Shown: positions 36,690 to 45,505 of the stretch, piece by piece
Layout: each line of letters begins with the position of its first letter
Numbering within the stretch: position 1 is the first letter of the stretch
From: Chloroflexota bacterium
GTDB taxonomy: Bacteria; Chloroflexota; Dormibacteria; Dormibacterales; Dormibacteraceae
Assembly (NCBI GenBank): GCA_005880915.1
Contig: VBIW01000034.1
Location: 124,001-188,000 of the forward strand
Direction: 5' to 3'
Length of the DNA stretch: 64,000 bases
Position numbers and translations under genes: made by a program
Notes under the pieces: generated by a model
What the model was told of the DNA's origin: nothing
Databases searched by the model: none
What the model saw: only the letters and a program-made list of their open reading frames with translations

Positions 36690-37676
36690 GTGAAGGCCAC
36701 GATCGCGATTCCGACTTACAACGGCATCGAATGGATCGCCGACGTCCTTGATGCGTGCCTCCAGCAGGCGATCGACTTCGAGTTCGAGGTCCTCGTCATC
36801 GACTCAGGTTCGACAGATGGAACAGTCGACGCCGTGCGCAAACGCGTCGCTGTCCGGCTGCACGAGATTCCGAGCTCGAGTTTCGGGCACGGCCGTACGC
36901 GGAACCTCGCTGTGGAGCTAGCCCAGGGAGAGTTTGTCGCCTTCATCACGCAGGACGCGGTCCCCGCCAACCGCTTCTGGCTCGCCGAGCTCCTGCGCCC
37001 GTTTGAGATCGCCGACAAGATCGCGTGCGTGTACGGAAAGCAGGCGCCCCGTCCGGACTGCTGCCCAACCGTGAAGCGCGACGTGATCAATCACTTCCGC
37101 TCCTTTGGCCCTGACCATTTCGTGATCCTTCAGGTCGACAACCCTCACCTGACATCCCAGGCGGAACGTGATGCGCTGACCTACTTCTCCAACGTGAATT
37201 CGGCGGTGCGGCGCGCTGCGATGAAGACCGTGCCCTTCCGCGATGTTGCGTATTCCGAAGACCTGGCGCTCGGACGCGATGTCATCGAGGCCGGACTGAT
37301 CAAGGCTTACGCGCCGCTTGCGGTGGTGACGCACTCCCACAGCTACCCCCTGCGGGCCTACTTCAACCGGATGTATGAGGAGATGCGGGGCTTGTGGCTG
37401 ACCACCGGGCGCAGCATCGACACGAGCCTGCCGCGCAATGTCGCGATCGTTGTCAGGGGAACCGTCCAGGACTGGCGCTTCATCCTGAGAGACCGCGCCT
37501 ACAGCTGGCCGGCCAAGCTGAAATGGCTGGTCCAGGCGCCGGCGTACAACGTCGCGAGGAGGGTCGCGGTTCGGCTGGCGCGTCGCCCGGGGCTACCGGC
37601 CTGGGCCGGCCGCGCGATGGGCCGCACTGCGGTGCCTGCTCCGGCTCCCGACGCATCGCCTGCAACACGGGCTTGA
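36690..37676 (+). CDS. GT2 family glycosyltransferase
   Basis: This 328-aa GT-A enzyme has ATIAIPTYNGIEWI, VLVIDSGSTDGT, HGRTRNLAVELAQGEFVAFI, the TQDAVPAN metal motif (DxD variant, QDA) and YSEDLALGRDVIEAG as the catalytic ED region. It resembles rhamnosyltransferases such as RfbF/WsaD types. GTG 36690 lies 15 nt after the Wzt stop; an upstream in-frame extension overlaps Wzt and looks non-coding. It is probably in the same transcript as the ABC exporter. Confidence 0.87.
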   Translation: MKATIAIPTYNGIEWIADVLDACLQQAIDFEFEVLVIDSGSTDGTVDAVRKRVAVRLHEIPSSSFGHGRTRNLAVELAQGEFVAFITQDAVPANRFWLAELLRPFEIADKIACVYGKQAPRPDCCPTVKRDVINHFRSFGPDHFVILQVDNPHLTSQAERDALTYFSNVNSAVRRAAMKTVPFRDVAYSEDLALGRDVIEAGLIKAYAPLAVVTHSHSYPLRAYFNRMYEEMRGLWLTTGRSIDTSLPRNVAIVVRGTVQDWRFILRDRAYSWPAKLKWLVQAPAYNVARRVAVRLARRPGLPAWAGRAMGRTAVPAPAPDASPATRA

Positions 37677-37681
37677 CGTCC

Positions 37682-38551
37682 GTGTCCGCCCTCATCGTGA
37701 GCTACAACGTGCGGCCGTACCTGCTCGAGACCCTGCGCGCCTATTACTCGACGCGCGGTGCCGAGGCGGAGGCGATCGTGGTCGACAACGCGTCCAGCGA
37801 CGGCACCCCGGACGCGGTGCGGCAAGCGTTCCCTCAGACAGTCGTCGTCGCGCTCAAAGAGAACGTTGGCTTCGGCAGGGCCAACAACAAGGCCCTCGAG
37901 CAATCCAGGGGCGAGTTCGTCCTGCTCTTGAACCCCGACGTGGTCCTCCAGGACAGTTGCGTCGACCGGCTCGCCCAGTTCCTGGCCGCAAACCCGCAGG
38001 CTGGGGCAGCCGGCCCGCGGCTCGTGCGGCCGGACGGCCGCCCCGACCTGGCCGCCCGCCGCGCCTTCCCCTCCCCCCTTGCCGCCCTTTATCGCTTCAC
38101 GGGCCTGAGCCGTGTCTTCCGCGACAGTCCGCGCTTCAACCGCTACAACCTCGGCAGCATCTCAGCGGACAGCGCGCACGAGATAGACGCGGGCACGGCG
38201 GCCTGCCTGCTCGTGCGGCGTGCGGCCGTGGACAAGGTCGGGTTTTTCGACCCCGACTTCTTCATGTTCGGCGAGGATCTCGACCTCTGCTACCGCCTGA
38301 GAGAGGGAGGTTGGAAGATCTATTACGTGCCCGACGCGGTGGCGATCCACGTCAAAGGCACCTCGACCCGGCAAGCTACACAGCCGATGCTGTACGAGTT
38401 CCACCGCGCGATGTGGACCTTTCACAAGAAGCATTACGCGCGAAAGACGCCGGGTGTGCTCAACGCGCTGATCTGGCTCGGCATCTGGGCCCGCTGGGCG
38501 CTGCTCAGCGTCATAGCGAGGATCACGCGGCGCTCCGCGGTGTCTCCCTGA
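37682..38551 (+). CDS. GT2 family glycosyltransferase (rhamnosyltransferase-like)
   Basis: This 289-aa enzyme has VSALIVSYNVRPYLLETL, IVVDNASSDGT, KENVGFGRANNKAL, the NPDVVL metal motif and FFMFGEDLDLCYRL. It ends with a short hydrophobic helix (LIWLGIWARWALLSVIA). The pattern matches WbbL-type dTDP-rhamnosyltransferases. GTG 37682 is chosen; TTG 37673, overlapping the previous stop as TTGA, is an alternative. Confidence 0.87.
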   Translation: MSALIVSYNVRPYLLETLRAYYSTRGAEAEAIVVDNASSDGTPDAVRQAFPQTVVVALKENVGFGRANNKALEQSRGEFVLLLNPDVVLQDSCVDRLAQFLAANPQAGAAGPRLVRPDGRPDLAARRAFPSPLAALYRFTGLSRVFRDSPRFNRYNLGSISADSAHEIDAGTAACLLVRRAAVDKVGFFDPDFFMFGEDLDLCYRLREGGWKIYYVPDAVAIHVKGTSTRQATQPMLYEFHRAMWTFHKKHYARKTPGVLNALIWLGIWARWALLSVIARITRRSAVSP

Positions 38552-38580
38552 GCCCGATACACCTCTCACCCAGGACCCTG

Positions 38581-39939
38581 ATGATCCTGGTGACGGCGTT
38601 GGCGCTCGTCAAAGGCCTCGTGTGGTCGGCCGTTTTGCCTCCCTGGTACGGACCGGATGAGGCTTCGCACTACGAGTACGTCCAGCTGCTGGTGGAAAAC
38701 CATTGGCTCCCGAGCGGACGCGACGCGAATGCCGCCGTCGACTACCCGCGCGACATACTCTGCTCCGGGAGCAGGCTCGACCTGGGCGCCTACGGCGCGT
38801 TTGCGGCGGAGCCTCCGTTCGGCATTCTCACGATTCCGTGCACTGCGGCGTCTCCAGCCGACCGTCTCGCCTCAGGTCCGCTGAACACGGCGTCGGGCTA
38901 CTCGCCTGTCTATTACGCGTCCGCCATCCCCTTCTACTTGCTTGCGCACTCGTCGAGCGTCGAGATCCGGCTCGACGCGGTCCGGATGTGGAGCGTGCTG
39001 CTCGGCGCCCTTGCCGCCCTGTTCGCATACCTCGCGGCGCGGTGGGCGTTTCCCGACAGCCCAGCCGCCAGCCTGGCCGCGGCTGTTCTGTTCACGCTGC
39101 AGCCGATGAACTCGCAGGCGACGGCGATCGTGAACAACGACGCGCTTCTGATCGCGCTCGCCGTGGCGTTCTGGTGGCGCTTTTTCCGCGGGGTGCAAAA
39201 AGGCGTCTCGCTTCGCGAGTGGGTGCTGCTCGGAGGATTGGTCGGGCTCGCGTATCTCGCCAAGCCGCAAGGCCTGTTCCTCGCCTCAGCGCTGCCCGTC
39301 CTGTACATCCTCGAGCGCAAGCGGACCCCTGGCCGGCGGGAGATCGGGAGAGTCTCTCGAATCGCAGGAGCCGTTGCCGGACCCATCGTCGCCGCGATCG
39401 TGGTCGCCGCGGTGTTCACGCGCATCGCGGATAACACGGCGACGCTGATTCCAACCGGCTCCGGGACCCATGGGCTCAGGCAGTACTTCCTGGTGTACAT
39501 GGCAGACCACTTCGAGCGTCTCTACATGGTCTGGATCACGAGCTTCTGGGGCTACTTCGGGTGGTTCCAGGTGGACCTGCCAAGCGTGGTCTACGTTGTC
39601 ATCGCCCTCGCCGTCGCCGCCGGCCTGACGGCCGCGGTGTGGACGGCGGTGAAGCCTGGCCCCGCGCGGCGGGTCCTGGTCGCGGCGATGTTTGCGTTTC
39701 TGGTACCGGCGGCGCTGATCCAGCTGCTCGAGGCCGTCACCTTCCGTTCGAGCGGGGAGCTGATCTTGCAGGGACGGTCATTCCTCATGCTCCTCTTTCC
39801 ACTTCTCGTCGTCTTGATGAGAGGGTGGCAGCGCTTGTTTCCGGCCGGTACGAGCTGGGCCCCCGCCGCGGCGGTCCTTGCCGCCCTCGCGCTCAACGTC
39901 GTCAGCGTGCTCGCCATGGTGGATGGTTTCTACGGATGA
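38581..39939 (+). CDS. DUF2142-like multi-pass membrane protein
   Basis: This 452-aa protein has about 10-11 helices. The first loop has PPWYGPDEASHYEYVQLL, the PDE-x2-H type motif seen in DUF2142 proteins and related to GT-C active-site loops. A probable lipid-linked-sugar-dependent glycosyltransferase acting outside the membrane is inferred. The ATG at 38581 is 30 nt after the GT2 stop. Its TGA overlaps the start of the next gene (ATGA), so the two are coupled. Confidence 0.75.
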   Translation: MILVTALALVKGLVWSAVLPPWYGPDEASHYEYVQLLVENHWLPSGRDANAAVDYPRDILCSGSRLDLGAYGAFAAEPPFGILTIPCTAASPADRLASGPLNTASGYSPVYYASAIPFYLLAHSSSVEIRLDAVRMWSVLLGALAALFAYLAARWAFPDSPAASLAAAVLFTLQPMNSQATAIVNNDALLIALAVAFWWRFFRGVQKGVSLREWVLLGGLVGLAYLAKPQGLFLASALPVLYILERKRTPGRREIGRVSRIAGAVAGPIVAAIVVAAVFTRIADNTATLIPTGSGTHGLRQYFLVYMADHFERLYMVWITSFWGYFGWFQVDLPSVVYVVIALAVAAGLTAAVWTAVKPGPARRVLVAAMFAFLVPAALIQLLEAVTFRSSGELILQGRSFLMLLFPLLVVLMRGWQRLFPAGTSWAPAAAVLAALALNVVSVLAMVDGFYG

Positions 39940-40682
39940 GACGAGTGATCGTGTGGCTCGCCGGCATCCTGGTGGTGGTCGGCGTGATCGCTCCCATGTT
40001 GCTCGCCACGGTGCCGGGCGATCGAGGCCGTGACGAGATCAACCTGCTGACCATCCATGAGCTGCCGCTTGCGACCGGTGGAGTCCTGACGCAGCCTGTG
40101 CCGCTGCAGCGGCCGGCGCCGTATGGAATCGAGCTGCCCTACCAGTGGCGGGGAGACCATCCGGCGCAGCTTGACGTCAGCGTGAAGACGCCAGACGGGG
40201 TGGTCATCAACGCCACCGAGGTGCTCGACAATTCGCGTCTGCCGTTGCTGGCGGAGCCGATCGGAGATGGTTCCTACTGGCAGCGGCACAGGGCGGCGTT
40301 TCACCTGATTCGCCTCCCCTCCAGCGCGGTCGGGACCATGATCCTCCGCCTGACGCGGGTCGATCGAGAACCCGGGACGCTTGTCCTGTTCGCGAGCGAT
40401 CGCCTGCCGCCACCCACGGTGCAGATAGCCGGGACGCAGCTGGACTCGCGCCCAACCCTGGTGGAGGACCCAACCGAGTACCTGGACCTGCGGACCGAGT
40501 ACGGCACGCCCGGGCCGGCGATCGCCAAGGCGCCCACATATGTGTCGAGGCTCCAGACGCTCGCACCGCCCTGGCTGCCGTTTCCTCTCCCCGAGCTGCT
40601 TCTGGCGCTCATGGTGGCCGCAGGCATATATCTCTGCTCAGTCACAGCCTTTGCCAAGGAACTCGCGCCAAAAGGCGGCTGA
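39936..40682 (+). CDS. Hypothetical protein with two membrane helices and an extracytoplasmic beta domain
   Basis: This 248-aa protein has an N-terminal helix (VIVWLAGILVVVGVIAPMLL), an external domain of about 175 residues that looks beta-rich (LPYQWRGDHPAQLDVSVKTPDG ... RLPSSAVGTMILRLTRVD, here quoted in parts) and a C-terminal helix (LPELLLALMVAAGIYLCSV). The domain pattern (hydrophobic strands, charged sugar-binding-like loops) resembles accessory domains of membrane glycosyltransferases. I do not recognise a family; coupling to the DUF2142-like gene suggests a joint role. Confidence 0.6.
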   Translation: MRRVIVWLAGILVVVGVIAPMLLATVPGDRGRDEINLLTIHELPLATGGVLTQPVPLQRPAPYGIELPYQWRGDHPAQLDVSVKTPDGVVINATEVLDNSRLPLLAEPIGDGSYWQRHRAAFHLIRLPSSAVGTMILRLTRVDREPGTLVLFASDRLPPPTVQIAGTQLDSRPTLVEDPTEYLDLRTEYGTPGPAIAKAPTYVSRLQTLAPPWLPFPLPELLLALMVAAGIYLCSVTAFAKELAPKGG

Positions 40683-40799
40683 TCCGGCCGTTTTCGACCG
40701 AATTGACAACGCTTGAAGCAACTTAACCACACCGTTGTGGGGATCTCGCCTGGCCGCCAGTAGCTTGGCCCCCGTCAATTTGCGCCCATCCAGTCGTGG

Positions 40800-42857
40800 A
40801 TGCGCGCCGAAACGGGGGTATCAGTGCGGTCATTTCATCAGCTTCTATCCGGCCTTCGATCGCGTCCAAAAGCACACCTCGTGCTCGCGTTCGCAGCGAT
40901 CACCAATCAGTTCAGCGTCGTCGGGCTGGCGGCAGCTCCGGGCGTGATCACCGTGGGCCACGAGTCTCCCCGAGCGGCCGTGGCCTGCTCGCAGCAGGTC
41001 GACGCGTTCATCCCCTGCAAGCTGCTCCCCAACGACGACCTGCTGGCCAACGTCCCGAGCGGCGCAAAGCCATGCCCCGCGTCCGGCGCCGGAGCCGCGT
41101 GCGGCGACGGCTCGGCCAAGGCCACGCCTGGCAAAGCCACGACGCCGGGCGGTCAGACGGCGTGTCCGCAGTCCAGCAGCACCATCCCCGCGGTGGCCGC
41201 CTGCACAGACACCGCGCTGCCGAGCGACAACCCGGCGGGTCAGAACATCGCCGTCCGCCTGGACCTTTCGACCAGCTCGCCATCGCCCTCCCCGGGCGAC
41301 AACATCGTGCTGGTCGCGACGGCCAGCAAGCCGGTGACCGGCACAGGCAACCAGATCGAGATCTTCGATCGAACGACGGGCACGCTCGTGGGGGCCTGCG
41401 CGCAGGGGAGCCAGTGCATGGTGGCCTACGCCGCGAAGGCCGGCACCCATACCTTCCAGGCATACATCACTGCGCCCGTGCAGCAGGTGCCGCGTAACGG
41501 CACATCTTTCGCGACCTCGAATCCGCTCACCGCCGTATGGATGTCCGTCAGCCTGACCGCGAGCCAGGTCGCCACGGCGCCGGGCAAGCCGGTCACTTTG
41601 ACGGCCACCTCGACAGTAGCGTTCGAGAAGTCCGGCTACGTCCTCGAGCTGTTCGACGTCGGTTCCAACCAGCGGCTCACGTACTGCAGCCAGGGCACCA
41701 CGTGTAGCATCACGCTGACCCAGCCGGGCGGCGGCACGCGGAACGTGATCGCCGACCTCGCAAAGCCGTCGGCGACCTTTCCCCCTCCCGAAGCCCAGGC
41801 ACAGTCGCAGCTGCTTCCCGTGAGCTGGCTCGCGGTGTCAGTTCAGGGCACCACGTCGGGCCGCGTCGGAAGCGTCGTCTATCTGACGGCGGCGGCGAAC
41901 GCCGACCTGGCGAACACCCCGTGGAGCATCGGCATCTTCGATGACCAGGGCCACCTGGTCGCACCGCCTTGCAAATCGAGCACTTGCACCGTGCAGGTAA
42001 CCCTGCCTGCCGGACCCACGCCTCACTACACCGCCGAGATCGGCGCCGTGCCGCCGTCAAAGGTCACAGGCAGGCTTGGCCAGCTGTGGCAGGCTGTCAC
42101 CGCTCCGTCGGCACTCGTCGACATCCAGGCTCGCTCGGCCGCGGTGCTGCCGGTCCGGCTGCTGTGGGGCGTCGATTCATGCAAAGCGTTCACCAGCGAC
42201 CCCAACGGCTCGAGCGGCATCTATCAGCAGGTCGTCTCCGGGCTCGGCACGCCGGACTTCTGGGGCCGCTACCTGACCAACACGATCTGTCCGGGAATCA
42301 GCTGGGCCGAGATTTCGACCGCGTACAAGAACCACATGGGAATCCTGCCGATCTTCAACGACTACAACTGCTCGAACGTATCCGGCTACGCCACGGGCCA
42401 GAGCTACGCCGAATCCGCCATCGCGGCGGCGCGCTATCTCCACATTCCCCAGGGCGTTGGGCTCGCGATCGACATCGAGCCGCCGGGCGAAGCGTGTCCG
42501 GGCGCCGTCAATGTCGACTTCGCTTTCATCCAGGGGTGGCACGACCACATAACTGCCGCCCACTACGTGCCGATCTACTACGGCAACGGGACGTCAGGCA
42601 GCGAGTTCGCCAACGCGTGGTGCATCGCCGCCACGGTCCAGCCATCGGTCCTGAGCGGCTACGTGTGGTCCTTCGAGCCTTCGCTCCTCGGCAACTTCAA
42701 CCGAGCCACGTCTCCCGCGTTCTCGCCCAACCAGACCGGATGTGGCGGGTGGGCCGGCGCGTGGCAGTATCAGCTCGGCAGCAACAGCTCGAACCAAGAC
42801 GTCGACCACGACCTGGCCGTGACTACGCTGCCCCTGTGGTTCCCGACGCCGTGGTAG
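40800..42857 (+). CDS. Secreted protein: three Cys-clamped Ig-like domains plus DUF1906 glycoside-hydrolase-like domain
   Basis: This 685-aa exported protein has a signal-like N-terminus (LVLAFAAITNQFSVVGLAAA). After a Cys-rich low-complexity region come three Ig-like domains (about 140-235, 240-340, 345-440), each with a short Cys pair in the same place (GACAQGSQC, TYCSQGTTC, PPCKSSTC). The C-terminal 230 residues (LLWGVDSCKAF ... GLAIDIEPPGEACPG ... GAWQYQLGSNSSNQDVDHDLA) match DUF1906, a TIM-barrel family related to GH25-like lysozymes. It may act on cell wall or surface glycan. It is convergent with the first repeat protein, 9 bp apart. Confidence 0.8.
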   Translation: MRAETGVSVRSFHQLLSGLRSRPKAHLVLAFAAITNQFSVVGLAAAPGVITVGHESPRAAVACSQQVDAFIPCKLLPNDDLLANVPSGAKPCPASGAGAACGDGSAKATPGKATTPGGQTACPQSSSTIPAVAACTDTALPSDNPAGQNIAVRLDLSTSSPSPSPGDNIVLVATASKPVTGTGNQIEIFDRTTGTLVGACAQGSQCMVAYAAKAGTHTFQAYITAPVQQVPRNGTSFATSNPLTAVWMSVSLTASQVATAPGKPVTLTATSTVAFEKSGYVLELFDVGSNQRLTYCSQGTTCSITLTQPGGGTRNVIADLAKPSATFPPPEAQAQSQLLPVSWLAVSVQGTTSGRVGSVVYLTAAANADLANTPWSIGIFDDQGHLVAPPCKSSTCTVQVTLPAGPTPHYTAEIGAVPPSKVTGRLGQLWQAVTAPSALVDIQARSAAVLPVRLLWGVDSCKAFTSDPNGSSGIYQQVVSGLGTPDFWGRYLTNTICPGISWAEISTAYKNHMGILPIFNDYNCSNVSGYATGQSYAESAIAAARYLHIPQGVGLAIDIEPPGEACPGAVNVDFAFIQGWHDHITAAHYVPIYYGNGTSGSEFANAWCIAATVQPSVLSGYVWSFEPSLLGNFNRATSPAFSPNQTGCGGWAGAWQYQLGSNSSNQDVDHDLAVTTLPLWFPTPW

Positions 42858-42866
42858 GCGGTTAGC

Positions 42867-44171
42867 TCAGCCCGACCAGACCTCGCTGAAAGAGCTGTAC
42901 CAGTGGACGCGCTGGGAGGCGAGCATCGGCTGAGTCGAGCTCACAGTCACGGGACCGCCGATCACGCCAGGGAAGCTGACATAGCCTCTGGAGCTGATCG
43001 TCACCGTCTGCGGCGTGTTCCCGGCCACGGTGACCGTGACGACCGCATTCACGTTTCCAAGGTTCGTCAGATGGATGTTGTCGTTCGTCATGCCCGGTGA
43101 CGCCTTGTCATACCAGTTGAAATAGCTCGTCGTCAGCGCCTCGGACGAGGGCAGGGCCCAGATCTCGCTGAACGAGGAGTAGTACTGGACTCGTTGGGAT
43201 GCCAGCATCAGCTGGTCCGAGCTCACGGTCACCGGGCCGTCTATGGCAGGGTATTGCTGGCACGGAATGCAGCTCGTCGTCGTCGGCAGGCATCCATTCC
43301 CGATCGTGAAGCCGACGACGTGGCCCGGGTCGACCAGCCCCCGCTCCCCCATGCACGGGTCGCTCACGACCACGTTCGCAGCGACTGTCCCCAGGTTGAG
43401 GACATAGATGTAGTCGTAGGCCATGCCGGGCGAGGTGCGGTCGAACCAGTTCAGGAAGCTCTTCGTCGCGGCTTGCGCCGCGGTCCGCGCCCAGATCTCG
43501 TCGAACGATTGATAGAAGTGCACGCGCTCAGACACCAGGACTGGCTGGTCCGACGTCACGGTCACCGGGCCGTTGTACGTGCCTTGTGGGAAGGTCACCC
43601 AGGCTTCCGCTCCCGGCCCCACACTCACGATCTGCGAGGTCGCGTTGGTCACGGCGACCGTGACGTTCGCGGCGACGCTTCCTGGGTTGAGCACGTGGAT
43701 GTTGTCGTTGGACGTTCCCGCGCTCAACTTGTCGAACCAGGTGAAGTAGCTGGTTGTCGCCGCCTGCGATGCGTCCATCGCCCAGAGCTCATGGAACGAC
43801 GAGTAGTACTGGACGCGTTCGGAGACCTTGACCGCCGGACCAGAGGTCACGATCACCGTCACGGGCCCGCCGATTGTTCCGCTTGGCATCGTCAGGTACG
43901 TTTCCTTGCCTGCGCCGGCCGTCCAAGCGACTCCGGGATGGCCGGTCACTGTGACGCAGCCTGAGCTGGGCGTTGCACCCGGGTTGAGGATGTGGATGTT
44001 GTCCGCGACCATCCCTGGCGACGCGTTGTCGAACCAGTTGAAATAGCTGGTGAACAGAGCCGTGCCGGTGCAGCTCGAGGCTGCGGCGACGGCGGGGGTC
44101 AAAGCCAGTGGCACCACGGCAGCGGCAGCCGCGGCCATGGCCACCGACGCGAAACGCACCAAACGCCGCAT
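42867..44171 (-). CDS. Secreted four-repeat surface protein without extra N-terminal domain
   Basis: This 434-aa protein is a signal peptide (MRRLVRFASVAMAAAAAAVV ...) followed directly by four copies of the ~97-residue DNIH domain. Repeats 1, 2 and 4 are regular (FDNASPGMVADNIHILNPG, FDKLSAGTSNDNIHVLNPG, YDKASPGMTNDNIHLTNLG). Repeat 3 is divergent (DYIYVLNLG) and has an insertion with four Cys including CIPC. It is the minimal member of the family and so shows that the repeat tail is a self-contained module. ATG 44171 is chosen for the signal peptide; a longer frame reaches 44288. Confidence 0.8.
   Translation of the reverse strand: MRRLVRFASVAMAAAAAAVVPLALTPAVAAASSCTGTALFTSYFNWFDNASPGMVADNIHILNPGATPSSGCVTVTGHPGVAWTAGAGKETYLTMPSGTIGGPVTVIVTSGPAVKVSERVQYYSSFHELWAMDASQAATTSYFTWFDKLSAGTSNDNIHVLNPGSVAANVTVAVTNATSQIVSVGPGAEAWVTFPQGTYNGPVTVTSDQPVLVSERVHFYQSFDEIWARTAAQAATKSFLNWFDRTSPGMAYDYIYVLNLGTVAANVVVSDPCMGERGLVDPGHVVGFTIGNGCLPTTTSCIPCQQYPAIDGPVTVSSDQLMLASQRVQYYSSFSEIWALPSSEALTTSYFNWYDKASPGMTNDNIHLTNLGNVNAVVTVTVAGNTPQTVTISSRGYVSFPGVIGGPVTVSSTQPMLASQRVHWYSSFSEVWSG
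42870..44058 (-). repeat. Four-unit DNIH repeat module 1
   Basis: DNIH (or DYIY) codons lie near 43074, 43405, 43690 and 43992, spacing about 285-330 bp. The third unit is enlarged by a Cys-rich insertion. Confidence 0.85.
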
Positions 44172-44344
44172 TGCAAGGCGAAACACACCGTTGGCGCCAC
44201 CGAGGCGTAATTCGTGGGTGCGAAGGACCCCGCTGGATCCAACGAGGCGGAATCCGCCCATCGACGTGAGACGTGCAAAACGCCACACCCGCTTACTTCC
44301 CCGAGTGTGAGCTTACTCGCTCCCCGGCCGGTTGGACGCCTAAA

Positions 44345-45505
44345 TCAGCCCGACCAGATCTCGTTGAACGTCGAGTAGTACTGGACGCGCTGGGAGGCCA
44401 GGACCGGCTGCGTCGAGCTGATCGTGACCGGGCCCCCGATGGTGCCCTGAGGGAAGTGCGCGTACGCCTCCCCACCCGCTGGGACGCTCACCACCATTGA
44501 CGCCGCCCCAGGCAGGCTGATGGTCACCGCGGCGGGAGTGCCGCCCGGGTCGAGGACGTGGATGTTGTCGTTCAGCATCCCGGTGGAAGCCTTGTCGTAC
44601 CAGTTGAGATGGCTGGCCGTCGCGGCCTGTCCCCCGCTCTCGGCCCACACCTCGTTGAACGACTGGTTGAACTGCACTCGCTGCGAGGCCAGCACCGGTT
44701 GAGTGGATACCACGGTCACCGGGCCGCCGATGCTGCCCTGCGGGAAGCTCGCGTAGCGCTCGGCGCCCGCGGGGACGCTCAGGATCTGTGAGGAGGTTCC
44801 AGGCAGGCTGATCGTGACGCTGGCCGGCGTGCCGCCTGGGTTCAGGAGATGGATGTTGTCGTTCAGCATCCCCCCGGAAGCCTTGTCGTACCAGTTCACG
44901 TAGCTGGTCGTCGCAGCTTGCGCGGCGCTCTCCGCCCAGACCTCGTTGAAGGTCTGGTTGAACTGCACCCGCTGCGATGCCAGCACTGGCTGCATCGAGC
45001 TGACCAGGACGGGCCCACCCATCGTGCCCTGCGGAAAGGTTGCATATGACTCCGCGCCCGGCGCCACAGTCAAGACCTGCGAGCTCGCTCCGGGCAGGCT
45101 GACCGTCACCGTCGCGCTCGTTCCTCCAGGGTTCTGGACATGGATGTTGTCGTTCAGGAAACCCGCGGACGCCTTGTCAAACCACTGGAAGTAGCTCGTG
45201 GTCGCCGCCTGCGACGCGCTCTCGGCCCAGACCTCGTTGAACGACTGGTTGAACTGCACCCGCTGCGAAGCCAGGACCGGTCCGCCGGTGGTCACGCTGA
45301 TGATGACCGGGCCTCCGATGACGCCCCCCGGCATGGTCACGTAGGTCTCCTGACCCGCTCCTGCGCTCCAGCTGACCACCGCCTGCCCGCTGACCGTGAC
45401 GCAGCCCGAGCTCGTGCTCGAGCCCAGGTTGAGGATGTGGATGTTGTCGCCCACCATCCCCGCAGACGCTTTGTCGTACCAGTTGATGAACGTCTTGTAG
45501 GTCGA
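44345..45505 (-). repeat. Four-unit DNIH repeat module 2
   Basis: DNIH codons lie near 44552, 44849, 45140 and 45436, spacing 291-297 bp. Units match module 3 position by position (unit 2 FQWFDKASAGFLNDNIHV in both, unit 4 SHLNWYDKAS in both). Confidence 0.88.

Noticed and set aside
40703..40740. TTGACA and a CCACA/TGTGG hairpin upstream of the DUF1906 gene
   Set aside because: At standard spacing the -10 position reads ACCACA, and the hairpin is only 5 bp; neither is convincing.
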